A stretch of DNA of 64,000 nt from Candidatus Zhuqueibacterota bacterium (GCA_016931935.1 JAFGDW010000170.1:41931-105930), one strand, 5' to 3'. Positions 1-9,247 are shown, counted from the stretch's first letter. A program made the numbers and translations. The notes: generated by a model from the letters alone, not told the origin.

Positions 1-1
1 C

Positions 2-1510
2 ATTTGGGATAAAACAAAACAATTACTGTTTATCGCCAGGGATCGTCTTGGCATAAAACCATTGTATTACTTTTTCGATCACAAGCGATTCGTGTTTGGT
101 TCAGAATTGAAATCTATTCTGCAATTCGGAGAAATTCCCCGGCGGGTTGATCTACAAGCGCTTGATAATTTCCTGACGTTTGAATACATCCCGGCGCCAC
201 TGAGTATCTTTCAGGATATTAAAAAACTGCCAGCCGGATATTCACTGACTTTACGGAACAACGATATCAAAGTGCGCAATTTTTGGGATGTTAATTTTGA
301 TATCAACGGCGCGACCGAAACAACCGCCAAACAGGATATCCGGGAATTACTGCAGGACGCCGTGAAAATCCGATTGATGAGTGATGTGCCGCTTGGCGCA
401 TTTCTAAGTGGTGGGATCGATTCCAGTTCGATTGTGGCATTAATGGCTAATGTGATGAAAGAGCCGGTAAAAACCTTTTCGATTGGTTTTGAAGATTCAT
501 CTTACAATGAACTGGAATATGCCCGCTTGATCGCCAAACGCTATAAAACGGATCACAAAGAATTTATCATCAAACCAAATGCGGTTGAATTGACCGAACA
601 ATTAATCGGCTTTCTCGACGAACCATTCGGCGATTTTTCCATCTTCCCGACATATCTTGTCTCCAAAATGGCGCGTGATTACGTAACTGTCGTGCTGTCC
701 GGCGATGGCGGCGACGAATTATTCGCTGGATACGATACGTATATCGCGGATAAATTGTACGGCCGCTACAAGAAAATTCCCCCGTTTGTTCGGCAGCAGC
801 TAATGAATCGCGTGCTTGAAAGTATTCCGCCAACGTCGAAGAAAAAAGGCCTGGTCAACCGCGCGAAACGATTTGTAGAGGGCACTAAACTGCCTGAAGA
901 CTTGCGGCACACTCGCTGGATGATCTTCATGCAGGAAGCGGAAAAGGAAAGTTTATACACAACCGATATGCAAAGCGGGATTGTGGAAAAAGACCCATAC
1001 AAATTCATTCGGCATTATTTTTCGAATGTCTCCTATTGTAAGCAGGATCAAACCAGCCAGCAATTATACGTGGACATCAAAACCTATCTGGTCGATGACA
1101 TCCTGGTGAAGGTAGATCGCATGAGCATGGCCACATCGCTGGAAGCACGAGTTCCGTTTCTCGACTATCGATTTGTGGAAATGGCGGCACGCATTCCCAG
1201 TCATATGAAAATTCGTGGTCGTCAAACCAAATATATTTTGAAGAAGGCGATGGAAGACCTGCTGCCGCACGACATACTTTATCGTGGAAAAGAGGGCTTT
1301 TCAATTCCAATCAAGAATTGGCTGAAAGAAGATTTGAAACCGATGATGACCGATACGCTGGCGTCGGAAAAAATCAAGCGCGAAGGATTTTTCGATCCGG
1401 CATATGTCGATTCGTTGATGAAGGAGCATGTGCGCGGTACGCACAATCACAGCCACCGCCTGTGGGCGTTGATGGTGTTTGGAAAATGGTACGACATTTA
1501 TATGAAATAA
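2..1510 (+). CDS. asnB: Asparagine synthase (glutamine-hydrolysing) type amidotransferase, 5' end outside window
   Basis: The open frame runs in from the window edge, so roughly the first 110-130 residues, including any catalytic Cys2, are not visible. The first visible residues (WDK...ARDRLGIKPLYY) are the end of the Ntn-type glutaminase domain. The synthetase domain follows, with the PP-loop GAFLSGGIDSSSIVAL near position 400-435 and the second ATP/aspartate-site motif LSGDGGDELFAGY near 695-735. Homologues in polysaccharide clusters are thought to amidate sugar acids or glycan substituents rather than make free asparagine. Its neighbours (epimerase, acyltransferase, deacetylase) suggest such a role. 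A distant paralogue lies at 14992. The family assignment is firm; the substrate is unknown. Confidence 0.93.
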   Translation: MWDKTKQLLFIARDRLGIKPLYYFFDHKRFVFGSELKSILQFGEIPRRVDLQALDNFLTFEYIPAPLSIFQDIKKLPAGYSLTLRNNDIKVRNFWDVNFDINGATETTAKQDIRELLQDAVKIRLMSDVPLGAFLSGGIDSSSIVALMANVMKEPVKTFSIGFEDSSYNELEYARLIAKRYKTDHKEFIIKPNAVELTEQLIGFLDEPFGDFSIFPTYLVSKMARDYVTVVLSGDGGDELFAGYDTYIADKLYGRYKKIPPFVRQQLMNRVLESIPPTSKKKGLVNRAKRFVEGTKLPEDLRHTRWMIFMQEAEKESLYTTDMQSGIVEKDPYKFIRHYFSNVSYCKQDQTSQQLYVDIKTYLVDDILVKVDRMSMATSLEARVPFLDYRFVEMAARIPSHMKIRGRQTKYILKKAMEDLLPHDILYRGKEGFSIPIKNWLKEDLKPMMTDTLASEKIKREGFFDPAYVDSLMKEHVRGTHNHSHRLWALMVFGKWYDIYMK

Positions 1511-1665
1511 GAGTCACAAACCATGTAGATACAAAAAAAGATGTACTCTCTCGTGATAAATTTTATTGGCTAAAAGCCAAAAACAATTAAAAATTCAAAA
1601 AAAAGGTCTGAAATTCAAATAACAATGGCGTGTAGTATAACCACCCATGACATACAGGAAAAACA

Positions 1666-3348
1666 ATGAAACGCGATTTAAATACGTTAGCTAATACGGA
1701 ATACGATCTCATTGTCATTGGTAGTGGCATTTATGGGGCGAATACGGCCTGGGATGCGGCGTTGCGGGGATTAAAAGTTGCCCTGATTGAGAAAGATGAT
1801 TTTGGTGGCGCTACCTCGGCAAATAGTTTGAAAACTATTCATGGCGGATTACGATATCTGCAACAACTGGACTTCAAGCGCATGCGCGAATCGATTCGTG
1901 AACGTATGATCTTGATGCGCATTGCACCACAGTTTGTTTACCCGTTACGGGTTGTAATGCCCACATACAGTTACAAAATGAAAAGCCGGCCCGCGTTAAT
2001 GGCGGCGTTAATCGCCAATGACATCATCGGTTTTGATCGCAATGGCCTTAATGATCCGCATAAATATATGCCGAACGGGTACACCGTATCATCAAAAAAA
2101 GTCGATGAATACATCCCCGGTTACACAAAGTACAATTTGAATGGCGGCGCTGTCTGGTATGATTGCCAATGCTACAACACCGAGCGTATGCTGTTGTCGT
2201 TTGTACATTCAGCCGCAGAGCATGGTGCTGATGTGGCGAATTACCTGAAGGCAACCGAATTAATTTATGATGGTAAACGTGTGGTCGGGGTAAAAACTAA
2301 AGACGAATTTACTGGCAACACTCTGGACATTCGTGGAAAAATAGTAATCAATAGCGGTGGTCCATGGGTGGATCAGTTGCTGGCAAGTTTGAATGGCAAG
2401 GCGCCAGAGCGAAAATTCACGCTTTCCAGCGCGATGAATATTGTGGTGAAGCGAAATCTGCTCAATGGCAACGCGGCTGGTATTTCGGGGCCGTACAAAT
2501 ATATCCATCCGGATGGCAGTGAATACAATGCCCACCGGATTTTGTTTTTCTCGTCGTGGCGGGATTATACAATTATTGGGACGAATCATTTAGTATATCA
2601 CAAAAAAGACGCTCCTGAACAGTACAAAGTGTCTGAAGCTGAAATTCAGGATTTCCTCGCCTGCGTCAATCAGGCGTATCCGGCGGCCGAAATAAAACGC
2701 AATGAAGTCACTTTTTTCTACGGTGGATTTTTACCAATGGCTGGTCAGCATCCCAACAGCGGCGAAGTGCAATTAGAGAAACATTACCAAATTTGTGACC
2801 ATATGGCTTCTCATAAAATTGATGGCTTGATAACAGTGGTCGGTGTGAAGTACACAACGGCGCGTGATGTGGCGAAAAAGACGATCGATCTCGCATTCAA
2901 GAAATTGGGCAAAAAAGACCCGGGAACCAAAACGGATGTCACGCCGATTTATGGCGGTGAGATTAACCGATTTCTCGATTTTCAGGAACAGCTTGTCAGC
3001 AATCAGCCATACAAAATTCCGGAAGCCTCATTGAAGCATTTGAGCTACAATTACGGTTCGGCGTACAAGGATATTTTACAATACGCTGAGGACTCGGCGG
3101 ACTGGGCTCAACTTCTGCCCGGTTCTGATGAAGTATTAAAAGCGGAAGTGCTGCACGGTGTTCGCGAAGAAATGGCGATGAAATTATCTGACATCATTCT
3201 ACGAAGGACCGATATGGGCAGCGGCGAGCAACCGAACGCAGATGCTATTAGTGCGGCGGCAGATATTATGGCTGCCGAATTGAAATGGGATGATAAACGC
3301 AAGCAGCAAGAAATTGATGATGTTAATCAGATTTATGTATCGGTGTAG
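1666..3348 (+). CDS. glpD: FAD-dependent glycerol-3-phosphate dehydrogenase (GlpD/GlpA family)
   Basis: This 560-residue protein is the usual length for aerobic GlpD, which oxidises sn-glycerol-3-phosphate to dihydroxyacetone phosphate at the inner membrane. The N-terminus carries the dinucleotide-binding motif IVIGSGIYGANTAW, followed by ATSANSLKTIHGGLRYLQQL, matching the family signature TSSxSTKLIHGGLRYL. Near residue 400 is VVGVKYTTARDVA, the counterpart of the conserved GGKxTTYRxMA segment, and an alpha-helical C-terminal DAO_C-like domain follows. The start ATG follows AGGAA with 5 bp spacing. It stands alone, 155 bp after the amidotransferase, without glpF or glpK. It may be housekeeping, or may supply or recycle glycerol phosphate for a glycan or lipid; the sequence does not decide. 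Confidence 0.88.
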   Translation: MKRDLNTLANTEYDLIVIGSGIYGANTAWDAALRGLKVALIEKDDFGGATSANSLKTIHGGLRYLQQLDFKRMRESIRERMILMRIAPQFVYPLRVVMPTYSYKMKSRPALMAALIANDIIGFDRNGLNDPHKYMPNGYTVSSKKVDEYIPGYTKYNLNGGAVWYDCQCYNTERMLLSFVHSAAEHGADVANYLKATELIYDGKRVVGVKTKDEFTGNTLDIRGKIVINSGGPWVDQLLASLNGKAPERKFTLSSAMNIVVKRNLLNGNAAGISGPYKYIHPDGSEYNAHRILFFSSWRDYTIIGTNHLVYHKKDAPEQYKVSEAEIQDFLACVNQAYPAAEIKRNEVTFFYGGFLPMAGQHPNSGEVQLEKHYQICDHMASHKIDGLITVVGVKYTTARDVAKKTIDLAFKKLGKKDPGTKTDVTPIYGGEINRFLDFQEQLVSNQPYKIPEASLKHLSYNYGSAYKDILQYAEDSADWAQLLPGSDEVLKAEVLHGVREEMAMKLSDIILRRTDMGSGEQPNADAISAAADIMAAELKWDDKRKQQEIDDVNQIYVSV

Positions 3349-3685
3349 TAATTGATTGATTTTCTGGTATTCTTGCTACCAAATTTTCGACTTTCCAGTA
3401 AACTCGGATGTCATTCTGAATTCCGATGTTGTTTATCGGAAGGAAGAATCTTAAACCTCGTTACAGTTGGTGGTCAGATATCCTCCGGTAAAAAACACCT
3501 CAGGATGACACTTTAGTCTTTTACAGACCAAAGTGTAAAGTGGAAAGTAGAAAACCGAATAATGAATCCCCGCTATTTCATTAAGGCATATCGTTGATAC
3601 GCACATCGGGTTGTTGAGTGAAACCGCGGTTGTCAATCAAATTCAAATATCTACTAATAATTAATCGAAATACTCAGGATAACGA
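3349..3685 (+). other. Intergenic gap of 337 bp with one family-A repeat
   Basis: No supported gene is present. Positions 3410-3511 hold an inverted-repeat element (listed separately). The remaining sequence is AT-rich and leads to the AGGAT ribosome site of the SDR gene. I see no clear terminator. Confidence 0.6.
3410..3511. repeat. Family-A intergenic repeat, copy 1 (GTCATTCTGA ... TCAGGATGAC)
   Basis: The ends GTCATTCTGA and TCAGGATGAC are inverted with one mismatch. Inside is GAATTCCGATGTTGTTTATCGGAAGGAAGAATCT, with a TCCGAT/ATCGGA hairpin. Related copies lie at 19808, 27347 and 63838, all sharing GTCAT(T/C)C(T/C)... and a terminal GAATCT or GGATCT. Confidence 0.6.
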
Positions 3686-4672
3686 ATGACAAAAAAAGTA
3701 ATGGTAACAGGAGCTACCGGATTTACCGGAGGCTATCTTGCAGAGGAACTTGTGAATCGCGGCTATCATGTGGTCGCTCTAGCGTTACCGGATCAAAATG
3801 TTGAACGATTGAAAAAACTGGGAATTGAAGTCGTCACCGGAAACCTGACGAAAAAGGATTCATTAATTCCGGCAGTCACCGGTGTGGATACAGTGTACCA
3901 CATCGCTGCTGTTTATCGTGAACAAAATGTCCCCAAACAATATTTTTTTGATGTGAATGTTGGCGGATCACGCAATTTGCTGGAAGCTGCCCTTGAAGCT
4001 GGCGTTCGACGGTATGTGCATTGCAGCACGGTTGGTGTGCAGGGTGAAATTAAGAATCCGCCAGCGAAAGAAACAGATCCGTATGGTCCCGGCGATGTGT
4101 ATCAGCAATCCAAAGTCGAAGGTGAAAAATTGGCGCTGGAATTTTTCAAAAACAATGATATTGAAGGAGTGGTATTCCGGCCAGTCGGAATTTATGGCCC
4201 CGGCGATATGCGATTCCTGAAAATTTTCAAGTTCGTGAATAGCGGCACGTTCCGAATGATTGGGAACGGTGAGGTGCTGTACCATCTCACATTTGTTAAG
4301 GATTTAGTGAATGGTATTATTCTCTGCGGAGAAAAGAAAGAAGCCGTAGGTGAAATTTTCACGCTTGGCGGCAATGAGTATGTCACGTTAAAAGAATATG
4401 TGAAATTGCTGGCCGAGGTGCTTGGCGTAAAAGAGCCGAAAAAACATGTCCCATTATGGCCGGTCATGATCGCCGCTGTTATTTTTGAAACGATCTGCTA
4501 TCCCTTGCGGATTCAACCACCGATCTATCGCCGTCGGCTCGATTTCTTCACCAAAGATCGCGCGTTCGATATTTCAAAAGCGAAAAAACTGTTGGGCTAC
4601 CAACCAAGTGTTGATTTAAAAACCGGACTGAAGCTGACAGCCGATTGGTATCGGGAAAATAATTTGTTATAA
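3686..4672 (+). CDS. Extended SDR NAD(P)-dependent epimerase/dehydratase
   Basis: A 328-residue extended short-chain dehydrogenase/reductase. The Rossmann signature TGATGFTGGYLAEEL is at residues 8-22. A catalytic Ser lies in HCSTVGVQG (about 113) and the YxxxK pair in DVYQQSKVEGE (about 136). The substrate-side motif FRPVGIYGPGDMR is typical of sugar epimerases, dihydroflavonol reductase-like and 3-beta-HSD-like members. The C-terminus contains a hydrophobic stretch (WPVMIAAVIFETICYPL) that could touch the membrane. CAGGAT precedes the ATG by 5 bp. It probably makes or modifies a nucleotide sugar or lipid-linked sugar for the surrounding glycan cluster. The exact reaction cannot be read from the sequence. 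Confidence 0.88.
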   Translation: MTKKVMVTGATGFTGGYLAEELVNRGYHVVALALPDQNVERLKKLGIEVVTGNLTKKDSLIPAVTGVDTVYHIAAVYREQNVPKQYFFDVNVGGSRNLLEAALEAGVRRYVHCSTVGVQGEIKNPPAKETDPYGPGDVYQQSKVEGEKLALEFFKNNDIEGVVFRPVGIYGPGDMRFLKIFKFVNSGTFRMIGNGEVLYHLTFVKDLVNGIILCGEKKEAVGEIFTLGGNEYVTLKEYVKLLAEVLGVKEPKKHVPLWPVMIAAVIFETICYPLRIQPPIYRRRLDFFTKDRAFDISKAKKLLGYQPSVDLKTGLKLTADWYRENNLL

Positions 4673-4689
4673 AAAATTGATCTGACGGG

Positions 4690-4800
4690 CACGTTGCCTG
4701 AGCTTGTCGAAGGCAACATTGCGATCAAGTCCACGGAGATGTCGGCTTCGGCAAGCTCAGCCGACAGTCTACGTCAGGCTGAATAGTAACATAAACTCCA
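4690..4800. repeat. Family-B repeat, copy 1 (GTTGCCTGAGCTTGTCGAAGGCAAC)
   Basis: It has two hairpins: GTTGCCT...AGGCAAC around GAGCTTGTCGA, then GTCGGCT(TCGGCAAGCTC)AGCCGAC. It ends with GGCTGAATAGTAAC. The copy at 33042 shares all three parts but carries an extra GC-rich block in the first loop. The element lies between the SDR stop and the acyltransferase start and has extended that frame upstream by chance. Confidence 0.7.
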
Positions 4801-4833
4801 GATTAAATGTTAAAAATTTTGATAGGATAGTAA

Positions 4834-4866
4834 AGCGATACCATTACTTTAAGCGATGGTATCGCT
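4834..4866. repeat. Family-C hairpin, copy 1 (AGCGATACCAT / ATGGTATCGCT)
   Basis: A perfect 11-bp inverted repeat separated by 11 bp, 42 bp upstream of the acyltransferase ATG. The stem and right flank resemble the hairpin at 8138-8168 (AAGCGATG-TATCGCTATT in both). There is no following T-tract, so it is more likely a repeat than an intrinsic terminator. Confidence 0.6.
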
Positions 4867-4907
4867 ATTCTTATTCATATAACGATGCGAGAACCACAGG
4901 ATACTCC

Positions 4908-5660
4908 ATGAAACAGGAAACCGTTGAAATTCAGAAAGAATTGTTTGATCAAAAAACGTCGGCATTGAAAAAGTATCAGCAATTGATAATCGGCAAAATC
5001 GGATTGGGAAGCCTGATAAAATACGAACTCATCATGCTACTTACTAGTTGGGTGCCCGGTGCATTGGGACTGGTGCTTCGCATGAAACTCTATCCGCTGT
5101 TATTGGGCAACGTCGGCCGAGGGGTTACGTTTGGCCAAAATGTTGTACTGCGCCACCCGCATAAAATTAAAATTGGCGACAATGTAGTGATTGATGATAA
5201 CGTTGTGCTCGATGCCAAAGGTCAGGATAACGATGGCATAACAATTGGCAACGGCGTGTTTCTCGGTCGTGGCACGATTTTTAACTGTAAGAATGGTGAT
5301 ATTGTGCTGGATGATAATGTGAATATGGGATTCAATTGTCATATTTTTTCTGCCAGCCGCGTGAAGTTGGGAAAGAATGCACTCATCGCTGCCAATTGCT
5401 ACATGATTGGCGGGACACACAAATTCACACGTCTGGATATCTCACCGTTGGAACAGGAGCGCGAATCCAAAGGCATCGACATGGGCGCTAATATTTGGCT
5501 TGGTTCCAATGTCCAGGTCATGGATGGCGTTACTGTCGGACACGATGCAATCATTGGCACCGCAGCAGTGGTAAATGATAGTATCCCCGATTATGCAATC
5601 GCGGTGGGGATTCCCGCAAAGGTGATTAAAAATCGCAAAGATGCGGCGAAGGATGTATAA
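4908..5660 (+). CDS. Left-handed beta-helix (hexapeptide repeat) acyltransferase
   Basis: 250 residues when started at the ATG at 4908. The longer frame from TTG 4704 runs through intergenic repeats and is rejected. Hexapeptide repeats cover about residues 75-240, for example IGDNVVIDDNVVLDAKG, IGNGVFLGRGT and VNMGFNCHI. The C-terminal cap GHDAIIGTAAVVNDSIPDYA followed by VGIPAKVIKNR is typical of CysE/LacA/NodL-like O-acetyltransferases. An N-terminal helical part includes a hydrophobic segment (IMLLTSWVPGALGLVL) that may sit on the membrane. Its stop overlaps the next GT4 start (TAATG), implying translational coupling. The likely role is O-acetylation of the glycan or its lipid-linked precursor using acetyl-CoA. 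Confidence 0.88.
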   Translation: MKQETVEIQKELFDQKTSALKKYQQLIIGKIGLGSLIKYELIMLLTSWVPGALGLVLRMKLYPLLLGNVGRGVTFGQNVVLRHPHKIKIGDNVVIDDNVVLDAKGQDNDGITIGNGVFLGRGTIFNCKNGDIVLDDNVNMGFNCHIFSASRVKLGKNALIAANCYMIGGTHKFTRLDISPLEQERESKGIDMGANIWLGSNVQVMDGVTVGHDAIIGTAAVVNDSIPDYAIAVGIPAKVIKNRKDAAKDV

Positions 5661-6790
5661 TGGAGAATTCGAAAATTAACGTATTACATGTCATCGATAA
5701 GTTATCGATGGACGGCACCAATCCATCAAGTTGCACTAAGCTGTTTGTGGACTGGATGCCGAAGTTTGACGCTGACAAATTTAATGTCAAAGTGTGCACA
5801 CTGCGCGATCCCGATCCGGCAGGAAAGGTGCTTGAAGATATTGGCGTTGATGTGTTTTATATCAATAAAGGTAAAATTTCACCGGCCAATATTACTGAAA
5901 TTGAAACGCTGATCCAGAAGCACAAAATTGATATTGTCCATCTGCACGGCTACAGCGCAGCTAATTTCGGACGGATCGCCGCGCGGAGACAGGGCATTAA
6001 AAATGTGGTGCATGAACATGCAATTCTGAAAGTTCAACCGCATCAGTATGTAGCGGACTGGCTGCTTCGTAATAAAACTGATGCAGCCATTGCTGTTTCC
6101 GGCGCCGTCAAAGATTTCATGATGAGCGGCCGTCACGTCCCTGAAAATACAATTCGTGTTATCGAAAATGGCATTGACATCGAAAAATTTGCAGCGCCCT
6201 CACGTGAGGTTATTGAAAATGCCAGAAAACAATACGGTATTCCAGACGGCCAAAAAGTTATCGGTACGCTAACGCGATTTCGTGAAGAAAAGGGGAATCT
6301 GTATTTGATCGAAGCCATGCAGGATATTTTCAAACAACATCCCGACACGGTTTGTGTCTTGTTTGGCGATGGACCATTGCGTGATGAATTAAAGCAACTG
6401 GTGAAGACATTAAATATAGAAAAGCATGTATTATTTCCTGGCTTTGTCAATGATATTCATACCGCTTACCATCTGTTCGATGTCATGGTCATTCCATCGT
6501 TGTCCGAAGGATTTGGATTGGTGCTTGTGGAGGCAATGGCGTCGTCGCGCGCCTGTGTCGCCACGAAAATCGGTGGCATGGTGGATATTCTGGACGACGG
6601 CACAACTGGCTTCTTTGTCCCCCCGAAAGATGCGGTTGCCATAGCTGTACAGGTGAATAAATTATTAGCAGATGACACGTTACGCGATTCATTGGGACGT
6701 GCTGCCAAACTCGCTAGCGAGAAATATACGATGCAGCACAATGTTGACGCTCTCATGGAGTTGTATCAAGGACTGATGTATCGTTCGTAG
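5660..6790 (+). CDS. Glycosyltransferase family 4 (GT-B fold)
   Basis: 376 residues with both GT-B halves. The N-terminal acceptor domain begins INVLHVIDKLSMDGT. The C-terminal donor domain starts at IGTLTRFREEKGNLYL (about 195) and carries FGDGPLRDELKQL, VLFPGFVNDI and the E-x7-E motif in SEGFGLVLVEAMAS (about 280). These enzymes transfer a sugar from a nucleotide donor with retention of configuration, at the cytoplasmic face of the membrane. The ATG overlaps the stop of the acyltransferase. It is probably one of six GT4 enzymes building the repeat unit here. Donor and acceptor cannot be assigned. Confidence 0.92.
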   Translation: MENSKINVLHVIDKLSMDGTNPSSCTKLFVDWMPKFDADKFNVKVCTLRDPDPAGKVLEDIGVDVFYINKGKISPANITEIETLIQKHKIDIVHLHGYSAANFGRIAARRQGIKNVVHEHAILKVQPHQYVADWLLRNKTDAAIAVSGAVKDFMMSGRHVPENTIRVIENGIDIEKFAAPSREVIENARKQYGIPDGQKVIGTLTRFREEKGNLYLIEAMQDIFKQHPDTVCVLFGDGPLRDELKQLVKTLNIEKHVLFPGFVNDIHTAYHLFDVMVIPSLSEGFGLVLVEAMASSRACVATKIGGMVDILDDGTTGFFVPPKDAVAIAVQVNKLLADDTLRDSLGRAAKLASEKYTMQHNVDALMELYQGLMYRS

Positions 6791-6843
6791 GATGATGATA
6801 TTTAGTGATGATGTTGTTCCTGTTTATAGGTTGAAAGTTATAC

Positions 6844-8073
6844 ATGATGAATCGCCGATTACATAGCCTGAAGTGGAGCTACCGCAAAAATGCATATGAT
6901 ATTGCCGGTGTGTTAGGACGACAATTTCCCGATTTCATTCTGTCAAACAATCCCAAACCAATTAAAAATCAGGTGCCTGTGTTTGTGCTGCACGGCGTGA
7001 AGCCCGAGCCTTTTACTCAGCAACTGGAATATTTGAAGACGAATGGCTACCGAACACTAAATGCGGATGAATTGTATGCTGTATTGACCAATCAACACCA
7101 ATGTCCGGAAAATGCTATCGCCCTGACATTTGATGATGGCTGGTCAAACATGTACAGCGTCGCTTTTCCCCTTTTGAAAAAATATGGATTCCAGGCGATT
7201 TGTTTTCTTGTCCCCGGCCTGATACAGGAATCAGCACCGAAACAAATAACGCTGGAAGATGTATGGGCAGGTAAAGCAGCGCTTGCGGATGTGCAATCAC
7301 GCGATTTCGCCGATTCTCCCCTTTCAACCTGGGAAGAAATCGCCGAAATGCATGCAAGCGGGATTGTGGATTTCCAGGCCCATACGATGTACCATCATCT
7401 GGTTGCGACATCACCGAAGCTTATCGATTTTATTCATCCGGCGTTTCCGTATTACCGATTTGGGCCGATTAATGTGCCGGTGTATCTGCAAAACGGAAAT
7501 GAACTGGTATCCCGCCAATTACCCCTGGGAACACCAATCTATGATGCAGAACCGCGTCTGTATGGCAAATATCGCTTTTACGATCCGGAGCTGTTGCGAC
7601 AAGCCTGTGTGGAATTTGTAAACCAAAATGGTGGAAATGAATTTTTCAGGAAATCGGACTGGCGTACGGAATTGACGACTTTTTTTAGTCGTACGAAACA
7701 GGAATTGAATGACAAGGGGCGTTACGAAACACAGGCTGATTTGGAGCAGGACATTTTGAGAGATTTGGAACAAACTAAACAAATTTTAGAAAAGTGCCTG
7801 CCCGGCAAAAAAGTTCAGCATTTGTGCTACCCCTGGTTTCTCGGGAGCGAAACGGCTGTGAAAATGTCCCGCGAAGCTGGCTATATTGCAAATTATTGGG
7901 GAACACTATTTAACAATCCGGTTCCGCGACCGGGTACCGATCCGTTTTATATCAGCCGGACTGAAGATATTTACATTTACCGGTTACCTGGCGACGGACG
8001 AAAATCACTTTCATCGCTGATGAAACAGAAAATCAGACATTTTTTACCGGGATTTTTGAAGACGATTAAATGA
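6844..8073 (+). CDS. Polysaccharide deacetylase (NodB homology domain)
   Basis: 409 residues. The NodB core starts with VFVLHGVKPEPF, then TFDDGWSNMY (about residue 95; DD is the metal-binding/base pair) and the metal-ligand motif QAHTMYHHLVAT (about 178; HxxxH). A long insertion of about 110 residues separates these from LCYPWFLGS (about 330), which resembles the conserved RxPxG/Y region. There is no clear signal peptide, as in other cluster-encoded deacetylases. It probably removes N-acetyl groups from the glycan or its lipid-linked precursor. Two ATGs (6844 and 6847) are equivalent candidates. The family is certain; the substrate is inferred from the cluster. Confidence 0.9.
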   Translation: MMNRRLHSLKWSYRKNAYDIAGVLGRQFPDFILSNNPKPIKNQVPVFVLHGVKPEPFTQQLEYLKTNGYRTLNADELYAVLTNQHQCPENAIALTFDDGWSNMYSVAFPLLKKYGFQAICFLVPGLIQESAPKQITLEDVWAGKAALADVQSRDFADSPLSTWEEIAEMHASGIVDFQAHTMYHHLVATSPKLIDFIHPAFPYYRFGPINVPVYLQNGNELVSRQLPLGTPIYDAEPRLYGKYRFYDPELLRQACVEFVNQNGGNEFFRKSDWRTELTTFFSRTKQELNDKGRYETQADLEQDILRDLEQTKQILEKCLPGKKVQHLCYPWFLGSETAVKMSREAGYIANYWGTLFNNPVPRPGTDPFYISRTEDIYIYRLPGDGRKSLSSLMKQKIRHFLPGFLKTIK

Positions 8074-8083
8074 GAGAAATTAC

Positions 8084-8220
8084 AGGTGAAACGTCAAACG
8101 TCAATTGTGAAACGATTATTTATTTCAGGAGTGTCGGGCGATAGTATCGTTCAAAGCGATGCTATCGCTATTTAAGATAAAAACTTAGAGTTATTTGTCG
8201 TCTCACGTTTCACGTCTCAC
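8084..8220. repeat. Nested inverted repeat between deacetylase and flippase-like gene
   Basis: The outer arms are GTGAAACGTCAAACGTC with GTGAAACG on the left and CGTCTCACGTTTCACGTC on the right, which are imperfect inverse complements. They enclose the family-C hairpin at 8138-8168 (GCGATAGTATCG / CGATGCTATCGC, one mismatch). The gap is otherwise free of coding signal. Confidence 0.5.
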
Positions 8221-8240
8221 TTTTTGCTATCAGGATTTAC

Positions 8241-9197
8241 ATGAATAAAAAAACATTACTTAAAACAATCATAAGCATCTTGTTGGTTGCTTTTATCTTT
8301 TATAAAATAAATATCAACGAATTTCTTGCTACCGTTGCCAATGCTAATATAGCAGTTTTTAGTATATCATTTTTATCGCTTATATTTCAACAGTGGCTAA
8401 TCGCCTATACGTGGTATATTGTGGTGAAGGCACAGCAGCATGCCGTGCCAATGTGGCGGGTGGTACAGGTGCACTTCATCGGTAATTTTTTCGGTACATT
8501 TTTACCGACCAGTATTGGGATGGATATTATTCGTGCGTACAGCCTGTCCCGTCATCTCAAACAAGGTGTGGACGCTGCCAGCTCGATGTTTGTTGTGCGG
8601 GTGATTGGTTTTCTGGTGTTATTTTTAATGGCGCTGGCAATGTGCATTTTTCAGGGCGATTTAATTCAGGACGCACAAATAATCTGGGTAATCGTTGTTA
8701 CATCGATACTTTTCACGGCTGGTGTGCTCGTGATGTTTATTCCCCCGATTCGTAACCTGCTGTATCGGTTGTTGCTGTTATTCCGCATTCGCAGCGTCAA
8801 AGAAAAACTGGAATACTTTTACAGTTCAACCATTCAGCTTGCCCAATACCGATCGCTGTTGGTAAAAATAATTATCATTTCCTTTTTGATGCAGGTGATC
8901 GGCATTATTAATTTTTATCTGATTGGCGTTGCACTGCATATTCCGGTGCCGTTGGCCTATTATTTTCTTTATCTGCCGATCATTCAGGTGATAATTATGA
9001 TTCCCATTTCGATTGCCGGAATTGGAGTCCGGGAAGGTACATTTGTGTACTTCTTTTCACAAATCGGCGCTCAACAGGCTGAAGCGTTGTCGCTGTCCAT
9101 TTTAATGTTTTCACAAGCGATTGGGCTGGCGTTAATTGGTGGAATATTGTACTGGACATCCAATATCAAACTACCGGCAAAAAGTGAGGCAGTGTAA
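8241..9197 (+). CDS. Lysylphosphatidylglycerol synthase TM-region (UPF0104) flippase-like membrane protein
   Basis: 318 residues, almost wholly hydrophobic, with about seven or eight predicted membrane segments. Landmarks of the LPG_synthase_TM family include the segment around FFGTFLPTSIGMDIIRAYSL (about 88-107) and the late motif IPISIAGIGVREGTFVYFF (about 255), matching the conserved PxxxxGxGxRE. There is no catalytic synthase domain, so the protein is the stand-alone membrane half, often found in glycan clusters and proposed to act on lipid-linked substrates. A paralogue is at 23213. The ATG follows CAGGATTTAC. It may be a flippase or regulator of lipid-linked sugars; this is inference. 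Confidence 0.87.
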   Translation: MNKKTLLKTIISILLVAFIFYKININEFLATVANANIAVFSISFLSLIFQQWLIAYTWYIVVKAQQHAVPMWRVVQVHFIGNFFGTFLPTSIGMDIIRAYSLSRHLKQGVDAASSMFVVRVIGFLVLFLMALAMCIFQGDLIQDAQIIWVIVVTSILFTAGVLVMFIPPIRNLLYRLLLLFRIRSVKEKLEYFYSSTIQLAQYRSLLVKIIIISFLMQVIGIINFYLIGVALHIPVPLAYYFLYLPIIQVIIMIPISIAGIGVREGTFVYFFSQIGAQQAEALSLSILMFSQAIGLALIGGILYWTSNIKLPAKSEAV

Positions 9198-9247
9198 AAA
9201 AAAGCTTTCTATTCATGAATAAAATACGCAATTTTGTTGAGGAACGA

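Noticed and set aside
4704..4907. Upstream extension of the acyltransferase frame to TTG
   Set aside because: It runs through the family-B repeat and family-C hairpin and encodes Arg-rich nonsense. ATG 4908 starts where homologous sequence begins.
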